Below, in pieces: positions 24,406-37,467 of a stretch of DNA of 64,000 nt. Under the pieces are notes generated by a model. The model saw only the letters and a list, made by a program, of their open reading frames with translations, was not told where the DNA came from and did not search any database. Origin of the DNA: Callaeas wilsoni (taxonomy: Eukaryota; Chordata; Aves; Passeriformes; Callaeidae); NCBI GenBank assembly GCA_013398955.1, contig VWPU01011857.1, forward strand, positions 248,001-312,000. The letters run 5' to 3'. The translations under genes were made by a program, and so were the position numbers. How positions within the stretch are numbered: position 1 is the stretch's first letter; each line of letters starts with the position of its first letter.

Positions 24406-24954
24406 TGATACTCTGTATCTGTTACAGTTCCTCTGGAAAGTAAAGAAGGACTAAGAAGTTCCATATTTTCATGTTTGCTCTGCAAAGCTTTGTTTGAATG
24501 CAACTAATGAAATAATGTCTACTGCATCTTCTCTGACATATTGAGAGTTGTATAGTGTGCCAAAGAAATGCATTTTATACAATATAAATATATACAAATA
24601 TCGTTGACGCTGACAAACCTGTAAAATATTTATTCAGCATGTAAAATATTGAGTGTTAAAAATCTATTTTTTTTAAAGAGAAAACCTTTAATATGACTAG
24701 TAGTTTTGAAAAGAATTTAAAATGTGATTGGGAAGAGTACAGTGGGAATGAATTTCTTTGAAATATTGCATTCTGTTTGGCTTACTTTTTATTTAGATTA
24801 AGCTTCCTTTACTAAAAAAGCATTTTTGAGTAACAGAATTTACATTTCAAAGAATTCACAGGTGATTTTTGTATAGCCAGGCAGAATTCATGTGGGGATT
24901 TTTTAGACACTGGACAGTTTATCTCTTCTCCCTCAAGTCTGTACTTGTTAGCAG

Positions 24955-24973
24955 ATATATATATATATATATA
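24955..24973. repeat. (AT)n microsatellite
   Basis: An uninterrupted run of about 9.5 AT dinucleotides. It is a simple sequence repeat that could be length-polymorphic. Confidence 0.9.
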
Positions 24974-27900
24974 ACTTCATAGGTGCATTGCTTACTGAAT
25001 CAGAGTTGAAATAACGATGTAATAGTCCAGGAGTTTTCTCCACTAAGTGTTTTCCAAACTGTGGCTTTGCCCTTTGCTGAACCTATTTTGCAGGTTCAAA
25101 GAGGATCCAAAACTCCTTTGTAAAGGAATCTCTACCAATTCCTGTGCAATGTCCTTTAAGCCTTCTCTCTTTCCAGGCTAGTTCATTATTTCCTTATCTA
25201 TAACTAGAGAGAGAACTAAAAGAGAACTCTGGAGCAGATGCACAGAGGGTGCAATTTCCAATTTTCATAGCAAAGTGCTTCAGAGCTCCAAATAAAGGCT
25301 GGCAGCCTTCATATTTCACTTTTTTCACTTAGGCGTTGGGTTTTTTTGTTTTTTTTGTTGGGGTTTATTTTAAGTTCTGTTTTACTCATCGATGTAAATT
25401 CAAAAGACAACTGAAATCCATTGATATTTCTGTCCATCTGCAAGAAGAAGGAGAAGGAAATCACTTTGAATTTGTATTCAGATCAGCCAAGGGCAAAGTA
25501 AGAAAGGAAAAGGGTCATGCTACAAAGCGAGGCAATCCATGGGCGGGTATAACCCTGGAAACAGATTAGAATACCTTAGGAGTTTCTCAGTCATTCTTTA
25601 ATGATGGACCTTTGCACCAGCTAAAAATGTGATGAACTGGCACATGAACTTTTAAGTCTGAGAGCATTATTTTATTGCAAGCAGAAGAAAGGAGACTACG
25701 CAATTACTGTGAGATTTCAGGATTTTCCAGGTGGAGTCTGCCCAACTAATCCTGAGAGAATTGGCTGTAGCTCTTAAAGTTGAGCATTTACAGTGTGAAT
25801 GTAGTTGAAATAATTTAATTAGTGCCTATTCATTGGGGGAACAAAGATTCCCTACAGATCACCATATTAGTTGACATTGGATGCATAGTAGCTATCAACA
25901 TTAAATTGTAGGAATTTAATTGAATTCAATCAAATGGCCTTTTAATGTTTTCATGTGAGTTTTTTGTGGTTGAGTCAAATTTATCTGTAAATTGTAAATA
26001 ACCACAATTTTTGAAAAAATAAAAGTTTAAAAATTTTGAGAGAAATGCTAAATATTGTTAGCAGACTTCATTGCTCCCTGAAGACCAGAATCCATCATAT
26101 TAACTCATTCCAGAACTGCTGTCTTGTTTAGTCATTTTCAAACACTTATTTGGCAAACACTGCACCCCTTTCTCTTTTGCAAAGTACTGCCTGATTCAGG
26201 GACTGCCTGCCAAGAGTTCTTATAGAGTATAAAAACATTCTAGGTAGAAAGTTCTCTGTTGTTTGTTTGATGTCATCACCTGTGTCACCCGAGCTACAGA
26301 GAAGGAAAGGGTGCCCTCTAAAAAGGGAAGCTATAAAGGAATCCCCTGAGAGCCTCCTGTGAGAACAGAGCTACCTGGGCTGATATTTCTTGGGCAAAGA
26401 AAATAATTTTGTCATCCTTCAGAATGGAACTTTGTATCAGTTATACTTCAGCTGTCAGCTTTGCATTCAAGTAGCTGTAGTGCAAAATTATTTTACTTAC
26501 TGTGTTGCTGCTCAGGTTTCTGCAGTAATCTCCACTGTCTTCCCAAGAGGGAGTTTTTCTATTGTATTTAGCAAGAAATAGGAATATTTTTTGAAGGTGA
26601 TGAGCATTCAGAGGCCTCATAGCACGGTTCTATACAGAGAATTGTAGATGATGTTCTTTGTGTGTGGGTGTCCTGCTGCCCTCAGCATGGTTTGCGTGCC
26701 TCTGACCTTTCTGACTGAATAATCCCTGTGCTGCTATCCCCATCCACTAACCAGGCTCTTGGCTGCTTCCTAGAAGTACTTTGTCCCTAACCATCCCTGC
26801 ACGGACGCTCCAGGTGTTGCAGAGCTGTAACCAGCCACATCTCCTGCAGCTTGACACAAGTGGAGCCAAAACACATCACCACAAACAGAGCCCTGTGTGT
26901 CTGTGCAAAAAGAATGAGTGGTTGTATGTTTCACAATAGCAAGAATGGCACATTTCTCCTTTCTTTTGTTACTGAATCATTTGCTTTAATTTATTTCAAC
27001 AGAATGGAGAACAGACAGTTGTTTGCATCTTGCAATCATCCAGTCTAGGAATTTTGTGATGAAAAGGCTAGAACTAAAAAAACCCTATACTGTGATTCCC
27101 ATACTTCCAAAGTAGTTTGTCAGTGTTTCTCAATTTATACGCAAGGCATATGTTAAAAGCAAATTGTGCTATGTTTTATTAAAATTCAAGAAATCACCTT
27201 TTTAGTGAAATCTTAAATTCAAATGTCTCCGTGTGTAGAAATAATTTTTTCAGTGTAGATGTTGAATGAAGGCTCATGATACTGTGCTGTTGTTGTTATT
27301 CTTTCCTTGAGTGTTCCATTTTAGATTCAAATCAGAGGAGGCTTGGCAGAAGAGGTCCTGAATCAGATAAGACAGGTAGATGGACCATCAGGAGGAGAAA
27401 GGAGGGATGTGGAACAGTAGGTTTCACACTTCATTTCAATTTGAAACAAAATATTTAGGTCTTGTGGAATGCCAGAATACTCTTGCACCCCATTGCCACA
27501 GCGTAGCTCACTATCAAAGTCAGAAATCTAATCAAAACAAGTTGTAGGACTGCAGTCCTTGACAGTATGTTTTAGCTGATTTTTTCCTCTGGATTTTAGG
27601 GGCTTAACATATCCTAATGCCTAGTTCCATAAGCTAGTTCTCTTAAGAGAAAAGAAAATTCTGAAAAAGAAAGATAGTGCTTGTAGATTATTTCTTAACT
27701 GGAGTTTTTAAACCGTCTTTTGAGCTTTCCTTCAATTTTTCTTTTAACGTGAACAGAGCAAAGGCCTCTTGTTATTTCCATGTCTATTTAAATAGTCTCT
27801 AAAAATGTTTTTTTACTCTTAAATTCTAGCTCCCTTAGTAATTGACGATTGTATTGAAAAATTATTTTTAAATGTACAAAAAAAGAGAAAATATATTTAT

Positions 27901-30900
27901 TCTTGAGGGAATAAATACTTTCCTTGCTATTACAGAATAAATAATTTCTTAAGCAGCGGTCACTGCTGTGGTTTGGATATCAGACTTAATACCTCAGTTC
28001 TTTTATTCATTATAATAAATCCTATAAATCCCCAGAGTGATGAAGAAAAGTCTGTCAAATTAAAAGGCTGACAAGAATTAATGCAAAAATGTCCTTTGTT
28101 CTCATAACACTGGACACAATTCCTCATTAAATATATTGGTGGAGAAATAGCAACAGAACTCATCTGCATACTTCAGTTAGTTTAATTTTGTTCAGTGGAT
28201 TTAATTGTTGTACCTGCAGACGGAAGATAATCTGTTGCATGGCATATAAACTTTGCAGAGTGGGAAATTCACTTTAAATTGCTTTGCTATTGAATCCAAT
28301 TTTCATCCTCACTGAGGGAGAAAATTTTTTTTGTTATGAATGGATGGCTATATATTTTAACTACTTCACCTTTACCTCTAATAATAGCTCTAACAAGGAC
28401 TTCCTTATTTTCTACATAGTGCTTATAGCTATTTCTAAGATACCTCTGCCTACCAGGAATTGTTCTGGCTGAGAATTGCTGTCACTTTGGGGAATAGGGC
28501 TCAAGTATGGCAGCCCTTTTCATTTTCAGTTGTGATCAGCAAGCAATTGGCCACATCTCATCCTAGAACTCAGTAAAGTTCCACGAGGAATGGATTAAGT
28601 GCAGCAGCTGGATTTCTTTGAATACCTGTGTACAATTAGAAGCTTTTTCTCTGTTTCACAGATAGGCTGGTGCACAAGGGCTGATTTGCTGATGCTGGGG
28701 AAATGGTATTTCACCAGAAGTGGAGTGGAGGAATGCGTGGCTTCTTTGCCTCTTCTGAAAACATACTTCCCTCATTATGTGGTAAATTGGCATTTAGCTC
28801 TTTCATACCTACTGATACACTATCCCTGAGGAAAAAGCATTGTCTTTCACAGAAATTCCAAGAGCCTGTTAGAATCTCTCACATTTAACGGAGTTCAGCT
28901 ATAGCAGGGGACTGGAGAACAAGCGCCAGTAGGATCTGTCCTTTGCTCAGTCAGTGAGGTTACTGTGGGTATTGTTTCAACTGTGAACAGAATGAAAGCC
29001 CAAAAGTACAGGAAAATCATCCACAAGTGTATGCACACTCTTAAACTATCATGGGATGAATAATTATTGAAGAGGGAAGCTCGTAGTGGGAATGGGTAGG
29101 GTGAAGTTTGCCCTTTAAGATGTGTTTGATTTAGTCAGGGAGTTGGACGTAATCTCAGCAAAACCCCTGGAGTTTTGTTTTTTTGGTTTTAATTGAGGGA
29201 GGAAAAGAATATACGAATTATTTTTCTTGTTTGGTTTTTGAAGTGACCAAATAGAATTGTACATGTGGCATCCATATTTGGACAGTGTGAACACTAGGAA
29301 GTGGTTTGTGGAGAGTTTGTTTAGAGTTTTGGGGATAATAGAGCTGGAATCTCTTTTACTACGTTATAAATCAGGTTTAGAGATGTATAGATCTGCCTCA
29401 GCCATGCCCCATTATGCCCAATTCATGATATTCCTGTGTCTGTAACATTTTTAGAGGTTGTGTTCGTTCTGTAGCTGTGGCTAATTACATTTTGTTGCAG
29501 TATAATTTTAGATATTGTTTTAAATTGCTATTTTATCTCTAAAAAAATGTTGGTAAACAGCATTGCTGTGTATTATAATTTCTTGGATGCTTTTATGGTT
29601 TCTTAGACTGTACAGTGTAAAAGGAAGGGGCAAAGGAGGAAGGTTGCACTAGACCAAAGCACTCATCAAAGAAGGTTTGGAAACAGCAGGTCTGATTAAA
29701 CCTGGTATTCCACCATTTGTGCCTTCCAGTAAGTGTAGCTTATTATATAAGGAATCAAACAAAACAAAGGGGTTCTGTCAAAGACTTGTAGGGAAAATGG
29801 ATATGCAGGTTCTAAAACTATCCAGTATATTAACTTGCATGCAGGTAATCTAGAGGACTTGTCAAGCTTCACACAAAGAAATGTGCATCACGCACATAGC
29901 CAGAACCTCGTAGCACAGTAGTAATAAACTCAAAAGATCATTTCCACCATGAAAACCATCAGTTAGGGGTTTTTTAAAGGGATTTTTGGGCCCAAAGTGT
30001 GGGTAGAGTTTTCATGTTTAGAATTTCTTCCTATTGTTTTGATAAGACCTGGATACATAAACTAAACCTCTCTTTTCTGCGCTACAGTTTCAGGCTTTTC
30101 CCAGTCTGAACCATAATTTAATGCATTTTGATTTGAGAGTTGTGGAAACAATCGCTCTACTCCCACACTGTCATTAGCGATACTTCCTCCCCCCACTTCC
30201 CTTATGATACCCAGAGAATTGAAATTGTGTTGTTCTCTTTAGGTCTCTTGAGCTGAATCCATTTCATGCTGAAATCAGTGGAATTTGGAACAGCTCTTTG
30301 TGCTCCTGTTGTATTCAGGGGGGAATTTTTTTCCCATGAGAATTTTTCCTCTGCTGAAGAAGAGCTGCTGCTATGCATCTTGGGCTGTAACTATCCCCTA
30401 GATATGACTTCAACCATCTGGGAAAGAATTATTTAATTAAAGAATTAACTATACCTTAGTACAGAGAAATGTAAGTGCATACATCTAAGAGAGAAATGTA
30501 GGCCACGCTTCCATGAGGAACACGATTTGGGAAAAAGCAGCTGAAAAAATTCCTTTGGGCAAACGAATTGCTAAAATTTTAGGACTGAGAGAAGAGGTAA
30601 AAAGGAGATTTGGGTGTGGAAAGAATGGACTATTGAACATAAACCACACTCTGTATAGACCAAAGATGAATTTTCTACTGGAAGAAAGTTTATAGCTCTC
30701 TTCATTGATAACATGGCAAATTTTAGGAAAAAGTTCTTTAATGAAGACTTATAAATAGCTTTTACGGTGAGACTCAAGGAATTTATAGGACTGGCATGTA
30801 TTTTGTTTGTGGTCTAGAAATGCACATTTATGGATCAAAAACAAATTTAGTTTTAAAGTATTTATAAACATAAAAGGCAAATCTACAGCAACATCCTGTA

Positions 30901-33772
30901 GCATCAAATTTAAAGTAGAAAAGAAGAAATCCTCTATTTCTATGTCATGGCAAATCTCTATCCACTACAAGATCTTTTCAAAGTTGTTGTTGGGGTTTTC
31001 ATGTGTGTTTGGTTTGTTTGCTTGTTTAAATTACTGCAATTATATGTAACAGAAAAAGAATGTACAGAGGAGTATAAGAATTTCTTGGTAAGTATGATCA
31101 TAAATGGAAAGGATATAGAGTTATGTTACATTTGCATTTTAAGGTGAAATAATCTATAGTTGGCAATCTGCAAAAAAAAAAAAGTACTGCACCTTTCTTT
31201 GATATCTTTCTGGTATAAAAATTTTCAGTACTAGATTTCAGCATCGCCTTTAGACTTAGGCAAGTTAAATAGCATCACTTGTTACATCTGCATATTATGA
31301 AGGTTCTCATTGCTGAATACTATTTTGTTTGTGTCTTTGTATTGTTGAATTCTCTCCAAAATGAGGGGTTTGAAACCAAATATAGCTTTCCAATTTAGGA
31401 TGTCCAGCGGCTACAAAGGGGTTAAGCTTTATTTGTCTTGTCATCCATGAGGCTTCATGCTTGTCCAAAGATTTTGGAATGGAGTGATCTGCTGGGATTC
31501 ATTTCCCTTTCTTCTCCCTGCCCCTCCATTCATTAAAGTGTTCCTTTTCCACTGTCTGTGAGGAGGACTTGTTTTAAAATATCTCTTCCTATCATTTTTA
31601 GTATAGTATCAAAAAAGAAAGCCTTAAGACAAAATTATCAACTTTTTTATGTTTGGTGCTTTGTTTTTATATTTTTAACAGGGTAAACTATTGTTCTGTT
31701 TTATGGCTTTTAAAATTTTATTTGGTAGTGCATAATGAAGCAGTGTCATAGTAGAAAATTAATTTATGCTGTTGGATTTTGTCCATGTTCTACTGTGATG
31801 TGAGCATGCGTTATGGATTTGGATTTTATTCTGCCTACGGTTATTGTTGTGTGCATGTCACAATATGAAAGGATTAGTACATTTTTTTCCTTGAGTCTTT
31901 ATTTCTCTGTGTTGTAGACGTGAAGAAGAGGGTCATGTAAGTTCATTTGTTATGAGATTATTTACCGCAGTGCCAGCAATATAGATAACATGTGCAAATA
32001 AACATTGATTTAGGTAATAACTTCTGGCAGATTTGCAGTTACGTGGTACAGTATTTACAGGCATTTCTCAGATCCTTCATAAAACTTTTCTTCACATGGA
32101 AAAACTTATTTATACCTATCTGTGCTTCTTTTCTAAACTACAAGCTTGCTGTTGCACTGTGGCTTTGTAGAACTTTGTGAAAAATTCCATCACTCAGAAC
32201 CCCAAAACCTTAATATCACCGACTGAATGCTGATCAAATAGTAATTTTATCCTTCAATACTTATTTAAGGACTGTGAAATATACATTCTCGGTAATTAAT
32301 TAATTTCAGTGAATAGAGATAAAACTTTATTACTTCATTATTACATCTATAATCAAGTAGAGTTTTATTTTATTTATTATAAGAGTGCATTCTTTTAGAA
32401 ATCGCATACAAATGTTATTGTTGCCATAAGGCTGATGATGATTCAGATTAAAATACAAACCTATAAAAATATATGGATTAAACTAGAGAAGTAACAGCCT
32501 TAGCTTATTTTAAATGTGACAATAGCTTCCTGACATCTTTTTCATACTGACAGTCCAATGGACTTCAGTTTCTAAGAGATTTTTCCTAAGCATTTCCGCT
32601 AAATCTCCTATGTCATTGTTAGTAGAAATAGAATTCAAATTGGGGCTCATAACATTCCTAGTTAGTACTAGAACTTGTGGTGGGTTGCATTTCAAGCATA
32701 GCAGGAGCAGTACAGACATTGGTGTATTCACAGAGCCGTTCCCAAGACTGGGGCTGGCTGTTGTTTGAATAATGGATGGCTCAACCCATTTCTCTGTGGG
32801 CTCTGTATTAGAAAGAATGTTAGTTCTCATTAGCACAGCACATAAAGTCTTGCTATTTCTTTCCACATTGTTCTGCACTTTTATTATATTTTTGTTTGCT
32901 GCTGAGATATACACCCATCAGTGCATGATCAGGTGTCGGTCATGCTCTGTCATATCCGATTTGTTTTGCTCTCTCTTTGGAACTTTCTCTCTTAATTTCA
33001 CAGGTGAATTTGACATTCAGGGTCTCTTCCTGTGCTGATTATCCAGAGATAATGAATGCTGCTTGTATATGCATGTATTTTCACCTTAATATAAAAAAAG
33101 TTTTGACATTCAAAAAATAACACATCAGTCATAGACTTCTAAATATAAATAGATTAATCAGAGACCTTGATTTCTCAGTGCTTCATTCAAATTATGTTTA
33201 TTTGTGAATCTCAGTTTCTAAGGAAAGTATAATTACCTATGTGATGTTACACCTTTATGGATTTTCACTATAACTTTGGTATCATTATGGTTTTACAGGG
33301 AGCAAAAAGAATAAAAAAGACAAGGTATTTCAACTGAAAAAATAATTGGTGTGAGAAAAGGTTGCTAATAGCTGTGAATAATTTCTCTTTTTGGCAATCA
33401 GTTGGATATTGCCATATGGAGCTTCAGATGAAAGACTAGTTTTGCCATTGATTTCAGTGGGGCCTCTTGCCAACTCCTAGAGCAGAGCCAGGGCACGGGA
33501 CCTCTAGCAGCAGTTGCTGAAATGACTGGGGGAATAAGGGCACGAGAGGATGGGGGGAATTGCATGCCAGAGGTGTTACTTCACAGCATGATAGGAGTGG
33601 CTAGGAATAAAGCTTCATTATTGTTTATGTCTTTACAAAGATGAAAGTTGGACAAAAGTCATGGGAAAGGTCCAGGTTCCATCCTGGCATGGCACAAAAG
33701 CTGGAGGACACAACAGAGCACTTCAGAAACAGTCACTTCCAACATCATGGAGATGCCCTTCTTAACCATGCA
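24974..33772. other. Long AT-rich stretch with no recognised gene
   Basis: Nearly 9 kb without a supportable gene. Low-complexity spots: a T/G tract at about 25338-25373 and A12 at 31172-31183. Open frames reach 134 codons (minus, 32510-32914), with compositions typical of chance frames. I see no exon chain, CpG island or recognised repeat. Confidence 0.55.
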
Positions 33773-33803
33773 GTAAAACTCGTGGGTTGAGGTTAAATAC
33801 AGT
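33773..33803 (-). mobile_element. Possible scrap of an ERVL-type LTR
   Basis: AAAACTCGTGGGTTGAGG at 33775-33792, continuing TTAAATACAGT, resembles on the minus strand the block near the 3' end of the avian ERVL-type LTR family seen at 575-866 (a CTCAACCCACGAGTTTT-like segment). The match is about 30 bp and fades on both sides. It could be the last recognisable piece of an old LTR or a chance match. The retained CpG-containing core argues mildly for the former. Confidence 0.42.
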
Positions 33804-36136
33804 CGATAACTCTGTCTTGTTATGTTGTTGTCTAATTTAAAACTAGTTTTGATACTGATCTTTCTTAGTATTCCTAAGTTCTTCATGAATAAATGAAGCA
33901 GCAGATCACAGGAAATACTCAAAGGTTTTGAGTGGGGAAGTCCACAGGGTAATCTTTTAACTCTCTAAGGCAATTAGACAATCTCTGTGAATGGCATTTC
34001 CTCACAAATACATCCTGATTTCAAAGTGAGTTATATAATGTAATATTTACATCCATTCAGACTTTCCAATCATGCATAAGAATAGATGCTTCCTTGGATC
34101 CATATATACAATGTGATGAGGTGAGGGGAGGTAAACCACTTAAGTTCTAACAGCCTGGTTCATACAGGATCTGTGAATCCCAGCTCAGAATGGAATAAGA
34201 TAAAAGATATTCTCAGTCTGGACAATCGTGCAGTTTTTTGTGTTACTCTAAATGGATGACTATATTATTTTTAACTTATGTGCCATTAAAGAACTGGAAA
34301 TTGGCAGAGTGCTGTTATCTTCAGTGGCACCAACTCATGCCAGCCAAGAGTTAACTCCAAAGGAGGAAATGATCCATGCATGTCAGGCTCATGCTATACG
34401 TCAGGCCTAATGTAATTTGGTATGACTCCAATTAAGTATCAGCTTTAAGGTGAATTCTGGAAACTTGCTAAAATCCTTTCACATTTTTAGAAGCATTAAT
34501 TAGTGCTTTTGTTAAAAGCACACTCAGTGAAAAACAGGAAAAACCAAAACTGGAACAGTAACGAAGGTAACAATCAAAGGCGCATGTGAAAATACCAAAG
34601 AGGTAACAAATACACTGAATTTTGCAGGCAGCAGCTACCATCAGTACCCAGAAGGAAAGTCATGGCTGAGCTGGGAAATCCTTTAAGCATTCAGACTGGG
34701 AAGTAGCTGGGCGCATGAAGGATTTTTCAAGTGTTCTATGTACAATAGAATAATGCTATTAGACTGCCTAAAATTATGCAAGGTTTTTAGAATTTGGCTC
34801 CTAACTGAAAGGAAATTCAGTACTAGCAGCTCAGTAAAGGGAGCAGTTGGCAAAACACTGGAGTTGGAAGCTCAAGTGATAGCTGAGAAGAGGGTTCTTG
34901 GTGGTCACTACAAACTGAGATGTCTTTTAACTCTCCTTTCATGGAATTTTTTCTCTTCCCTTTCCTTGGCTATTCACTGAATAGAAGAACTGAACTGACC
35001 CTGTACATTCAGATGTGACGGAAGAGTGGGAGAATTTCTCTTGCTTTTAGAAGTCGCAAGTTCCAGCCTCCGTGTCTTGTGAGCTGTCCCCCCTATTTGT
35101 TCAAGTGCAATTTCCAGCTGCTTTTCCCTCCTTGCATCATTGGTTTCTCTCAAGATCTAAACCCATCTTGGTTTTTCACTCATCCTTCCTGGGGCTGTAT
35201 TCTGCTCGCTTTCTGCCAGAACTCTTTTGCCTCAAGTTGTTCGAAAAACACGCGAGTCTTCAAAACCATGGCAGTGCTGGGTTTACAGCTGGATTCAATC
35301 TTAAATGTCTTCTCCAGCTGGAGAAATCTGTGATTCCATGTCCGTAACTCAGGTGCAGCCCCCTCCCCACAGGTGAGGCCCCTGTCACTCCCCAGCCCAG
35401 GCAGGAGGCAGCCCATCCACCCTGGCCTTGGGCCACAGCTCCCACCATCCCTCCACAGCCTGCCCCAATTTTCAGTCCTCGCTCTCCAGCTGGAACCTCG
35501 AGCCCAGGTCCCGGGACTTGGCACCAGCGCCGACCTGAAGGCAGAACTCAGTGGGACTCAGGGCTGCAATTCAGGGTGTGTCACTCTCCTGAACTCGGGA
35601 GACATAATTAGGGATAATAATCAGTAGATCAAATTTAAGTGCCCAACACGAAGGATAAGGTACAGAACATTCCAAAGCATTTTGTATATGTTAGTTCTTC
35701 ATTATTTTCAATCAAGGCTGCAAATGAGCTGTGTAAGGAGAGTACATCAATGAGATTGCTGTGTGGTTGAAGTGCCTGTGAGTACAATTACATACATGCC
35801 ACTTTCTGTCTGCCGAGTTGTATTTTCCACTTAGAGAGAGGGAAAGCTGGTGGAACATACATTGACAATTTGTTCTTGAATTTTCTGGAAGGTAACCATT
35901 GTGACTGCTCAGCCAAAATCAGTATGCAAGATTCAAAGCATGCACAATTTGCAACTCTCTTTCCAAGTGTGATTTGCTGTGGTAGTAAAATGTGCGTCAA
36001 ATTCCTGTCAAAGCATTCTAAATGGCCTTTCTAAAATACTTCTAGAAATGTAATTGGAATGTTAATTGTAATACGTTGAGCTCTGTGACATTCTCATAAA
36101 TCTGGGTAAAGTGCAACAACTCTACATTTATACTAC
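33804..36136. other. Intergenic DNA with a C-rich patch
   Basis: AT-rich except for about 35340-35570, which is C-rich with runs of CCC on the plus strand, giving open frames up to 114 codons (minus, 35180-35524). I recognise neither a repeat nor a protein domain there. The rest holds nothing identifiable. Confidence 0.55.
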
Positions 36137-36186
36137 TCTAATGAAAAACATCAGCACAGGGTCTAATGAAAAACATCAGGGCAGAG
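36137..36186 (+). repeat. 25-bp tandem duplication
   Basis: Two adjacent 25-bp units, 36137-36161 and 36162-36186, both begin with TCTAATGAAAAACATCAG and differ at three of 25 positions near their 3' ends. This is a simple two-copy tandem duplication, probably from replication slippage, that has since diverged slightly. Confidence 0.9.
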
Positions 36187-37043
36187 TCTTAAAACATAAA
36201 TGGTGTCCAATTTCTTTGCAAACTAAATTTGTATCTGAAGTTTCATTGATTTGAATTGAAAAGTAAAACTAGCTTCATATTGCTCTCTAATCCACACAGT
36301 TAAATTCTTCCCTGGAGGGGTAAGGGTGTAGTGGATCACATGGGTGGTGATCTCAAACAAAATTTCACCCATATAAAAGGCCAAATTCTCTTGTTTCAAG
36401 TAGGTTAAATTCCAAATAAAGTCATGTATCTCAGAATCACTACTAGTTTAGGCACAAAATGGTTTGCACAATTGTTTGTGTGCTCCAAATTCAAGAGTAG
36501 TTGATAAGAAAATTGGTTTTTTAACTAAACCCTAGAAGCCTATAGGAGCACATAATTACTTTGGGCTAGATCATTCTCTCCTGAAGAAAGCCTCAAATAA
36601 CGGTGCCTTCTCAACAAGTTCTTTCAGAGAGGAGTGTCAGAATTTGTCTGCTGTCAAATGGGTTCAATAGAGCCAGTCTTGTGAACACCCTCAATTTTTT
36701 CCACTGAGTTCTGTAAATTTGGGGAATGATCCCAAGGTCTCATGTCTCCTTTTAATGTGGATTTCTGTATCTGGAAGTGACTTCACATAAAAGTTCCAAA
36801 CTTAGAACTTCTTTGCAATCTTCCCGGGTGCAGGAAGGAAAAGTGTTTCGGGTGTTCCTCTGGCACAGCACTTGGAGGCAGCTATGCAGCTCCTGTGGCC
36901 AGAAGGGTCTCTTGGGTTTGCAGGGGCACAGCTGCCCCTGAGCCCTCTGCTGTGAGGGACCGACTCTTGTCATCAGCACACTCTAAAAATTATGGCTTAG
37001 GGGGAAACACGCAGCCAGTTTCAAAAAGCTCTATTTACCTCTG

Positions 37044-37049
37044 CTATAC
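37044..37049. repeat. Left target-site duplication of the solo LTR
   Basis: CTATAC directly before the TG that opens the LTR. It is identical to the six bases after the LTR's closing CA. A 6-bp duplication is the size expected for alpha/beta-retrovirus-like (class II) elements. Confidence 0.88.
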
Positions 37050-37461
37050 TGTAGAAGAATTCTTAGAGCAGAATGGACATGGTCTGTATCTGAACGCAGT
37101 GAACAAGCCAGACTTAGCAGGGCCTGCTTGCTCTGAGTGCTGAAATTAACATGACTTAGTGCTGAGAATGTCCTTGAGGTGTCCGTGAGAAAAAAAGGGA
37201 GGTTTAACGGGATGCGATAACCGCGAGCTGGGAGGAGGGAGGACACTTGTTTTCCGCATGTTATCCAATTAGTAGACAGTAGATGAGCTTGATTTTACCT
37301 AAGTATCCAATCATAGAGTTAGTTACAGTGCGTGGACAACGGATGACTAGTTGGAAATGCTACATAATCCTGCTTGATTTGAGCAATAAACGAGAACGCT
37401 ATCTAACTGTGTCGGTGTTTGTCGGTACTCGGTCCCGTTCTCAGTGGAGGACCCTGCTTCA
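37050..37461 (+). mobile_element. Solo LTR of an alpharetrovirus-like (class II) endogenous retrovirus
   Basis: A complete 412-bp LTR runs from TGTAGAAGAATTC to CCTGCTTCA and is flanked by CTATAC on both sides. Opening with TGTAG and closing with CTTCA resembles alpharetroviral LTRs. Inside are two CCAAT boxes (37265-37269, 37307-37311), an AT-rich TATA-like TACATAATCC at 37361-37370, and AATAAA at 37385-37390 followed by ACGAGAACG and a GT-rich stretch (37409-37427). The poly(A) signal lies only about 20 bp after the TATA-like box. This compact arrangement is known from avian leukosis-type LTRs, where R is very short. CpG sites are plentiful compared with neighbouring DNA, which suggests moderate age. 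No gag, pol or env sequence is present: one LTR between the duplications means the internal region was lost by LTR-LTR recombination. Confidence 0.88.
37385..37390 (+). terminator. LTR polyadenylation signal
   Basis: AATAAA inside the solo LTR, followed about 20 bp downstream by a GT-rich element (37409-37427). Together these form a plausible complete poly(A) signal that could still end transcripts running along the plus strand. Confidence 0.6.
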
Positions 37462-37467
37462 CTATAC
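37462..37467. repeat. Right target-site duplication of the solo LTR
   Basis: CTATAC directly after the LTR's terminal CA, identical to 37044-37049. The lack of mutations in both copies supports a relatively recent insertion, although six bases carry little dating power. Confidence 0.88.

Noticed and set aside
29130..29175. GGGAGTTGGACGTAATCTC resembling a CR1 3' end
   Set aside because: Only one block fits and the terminal octamers are missing.
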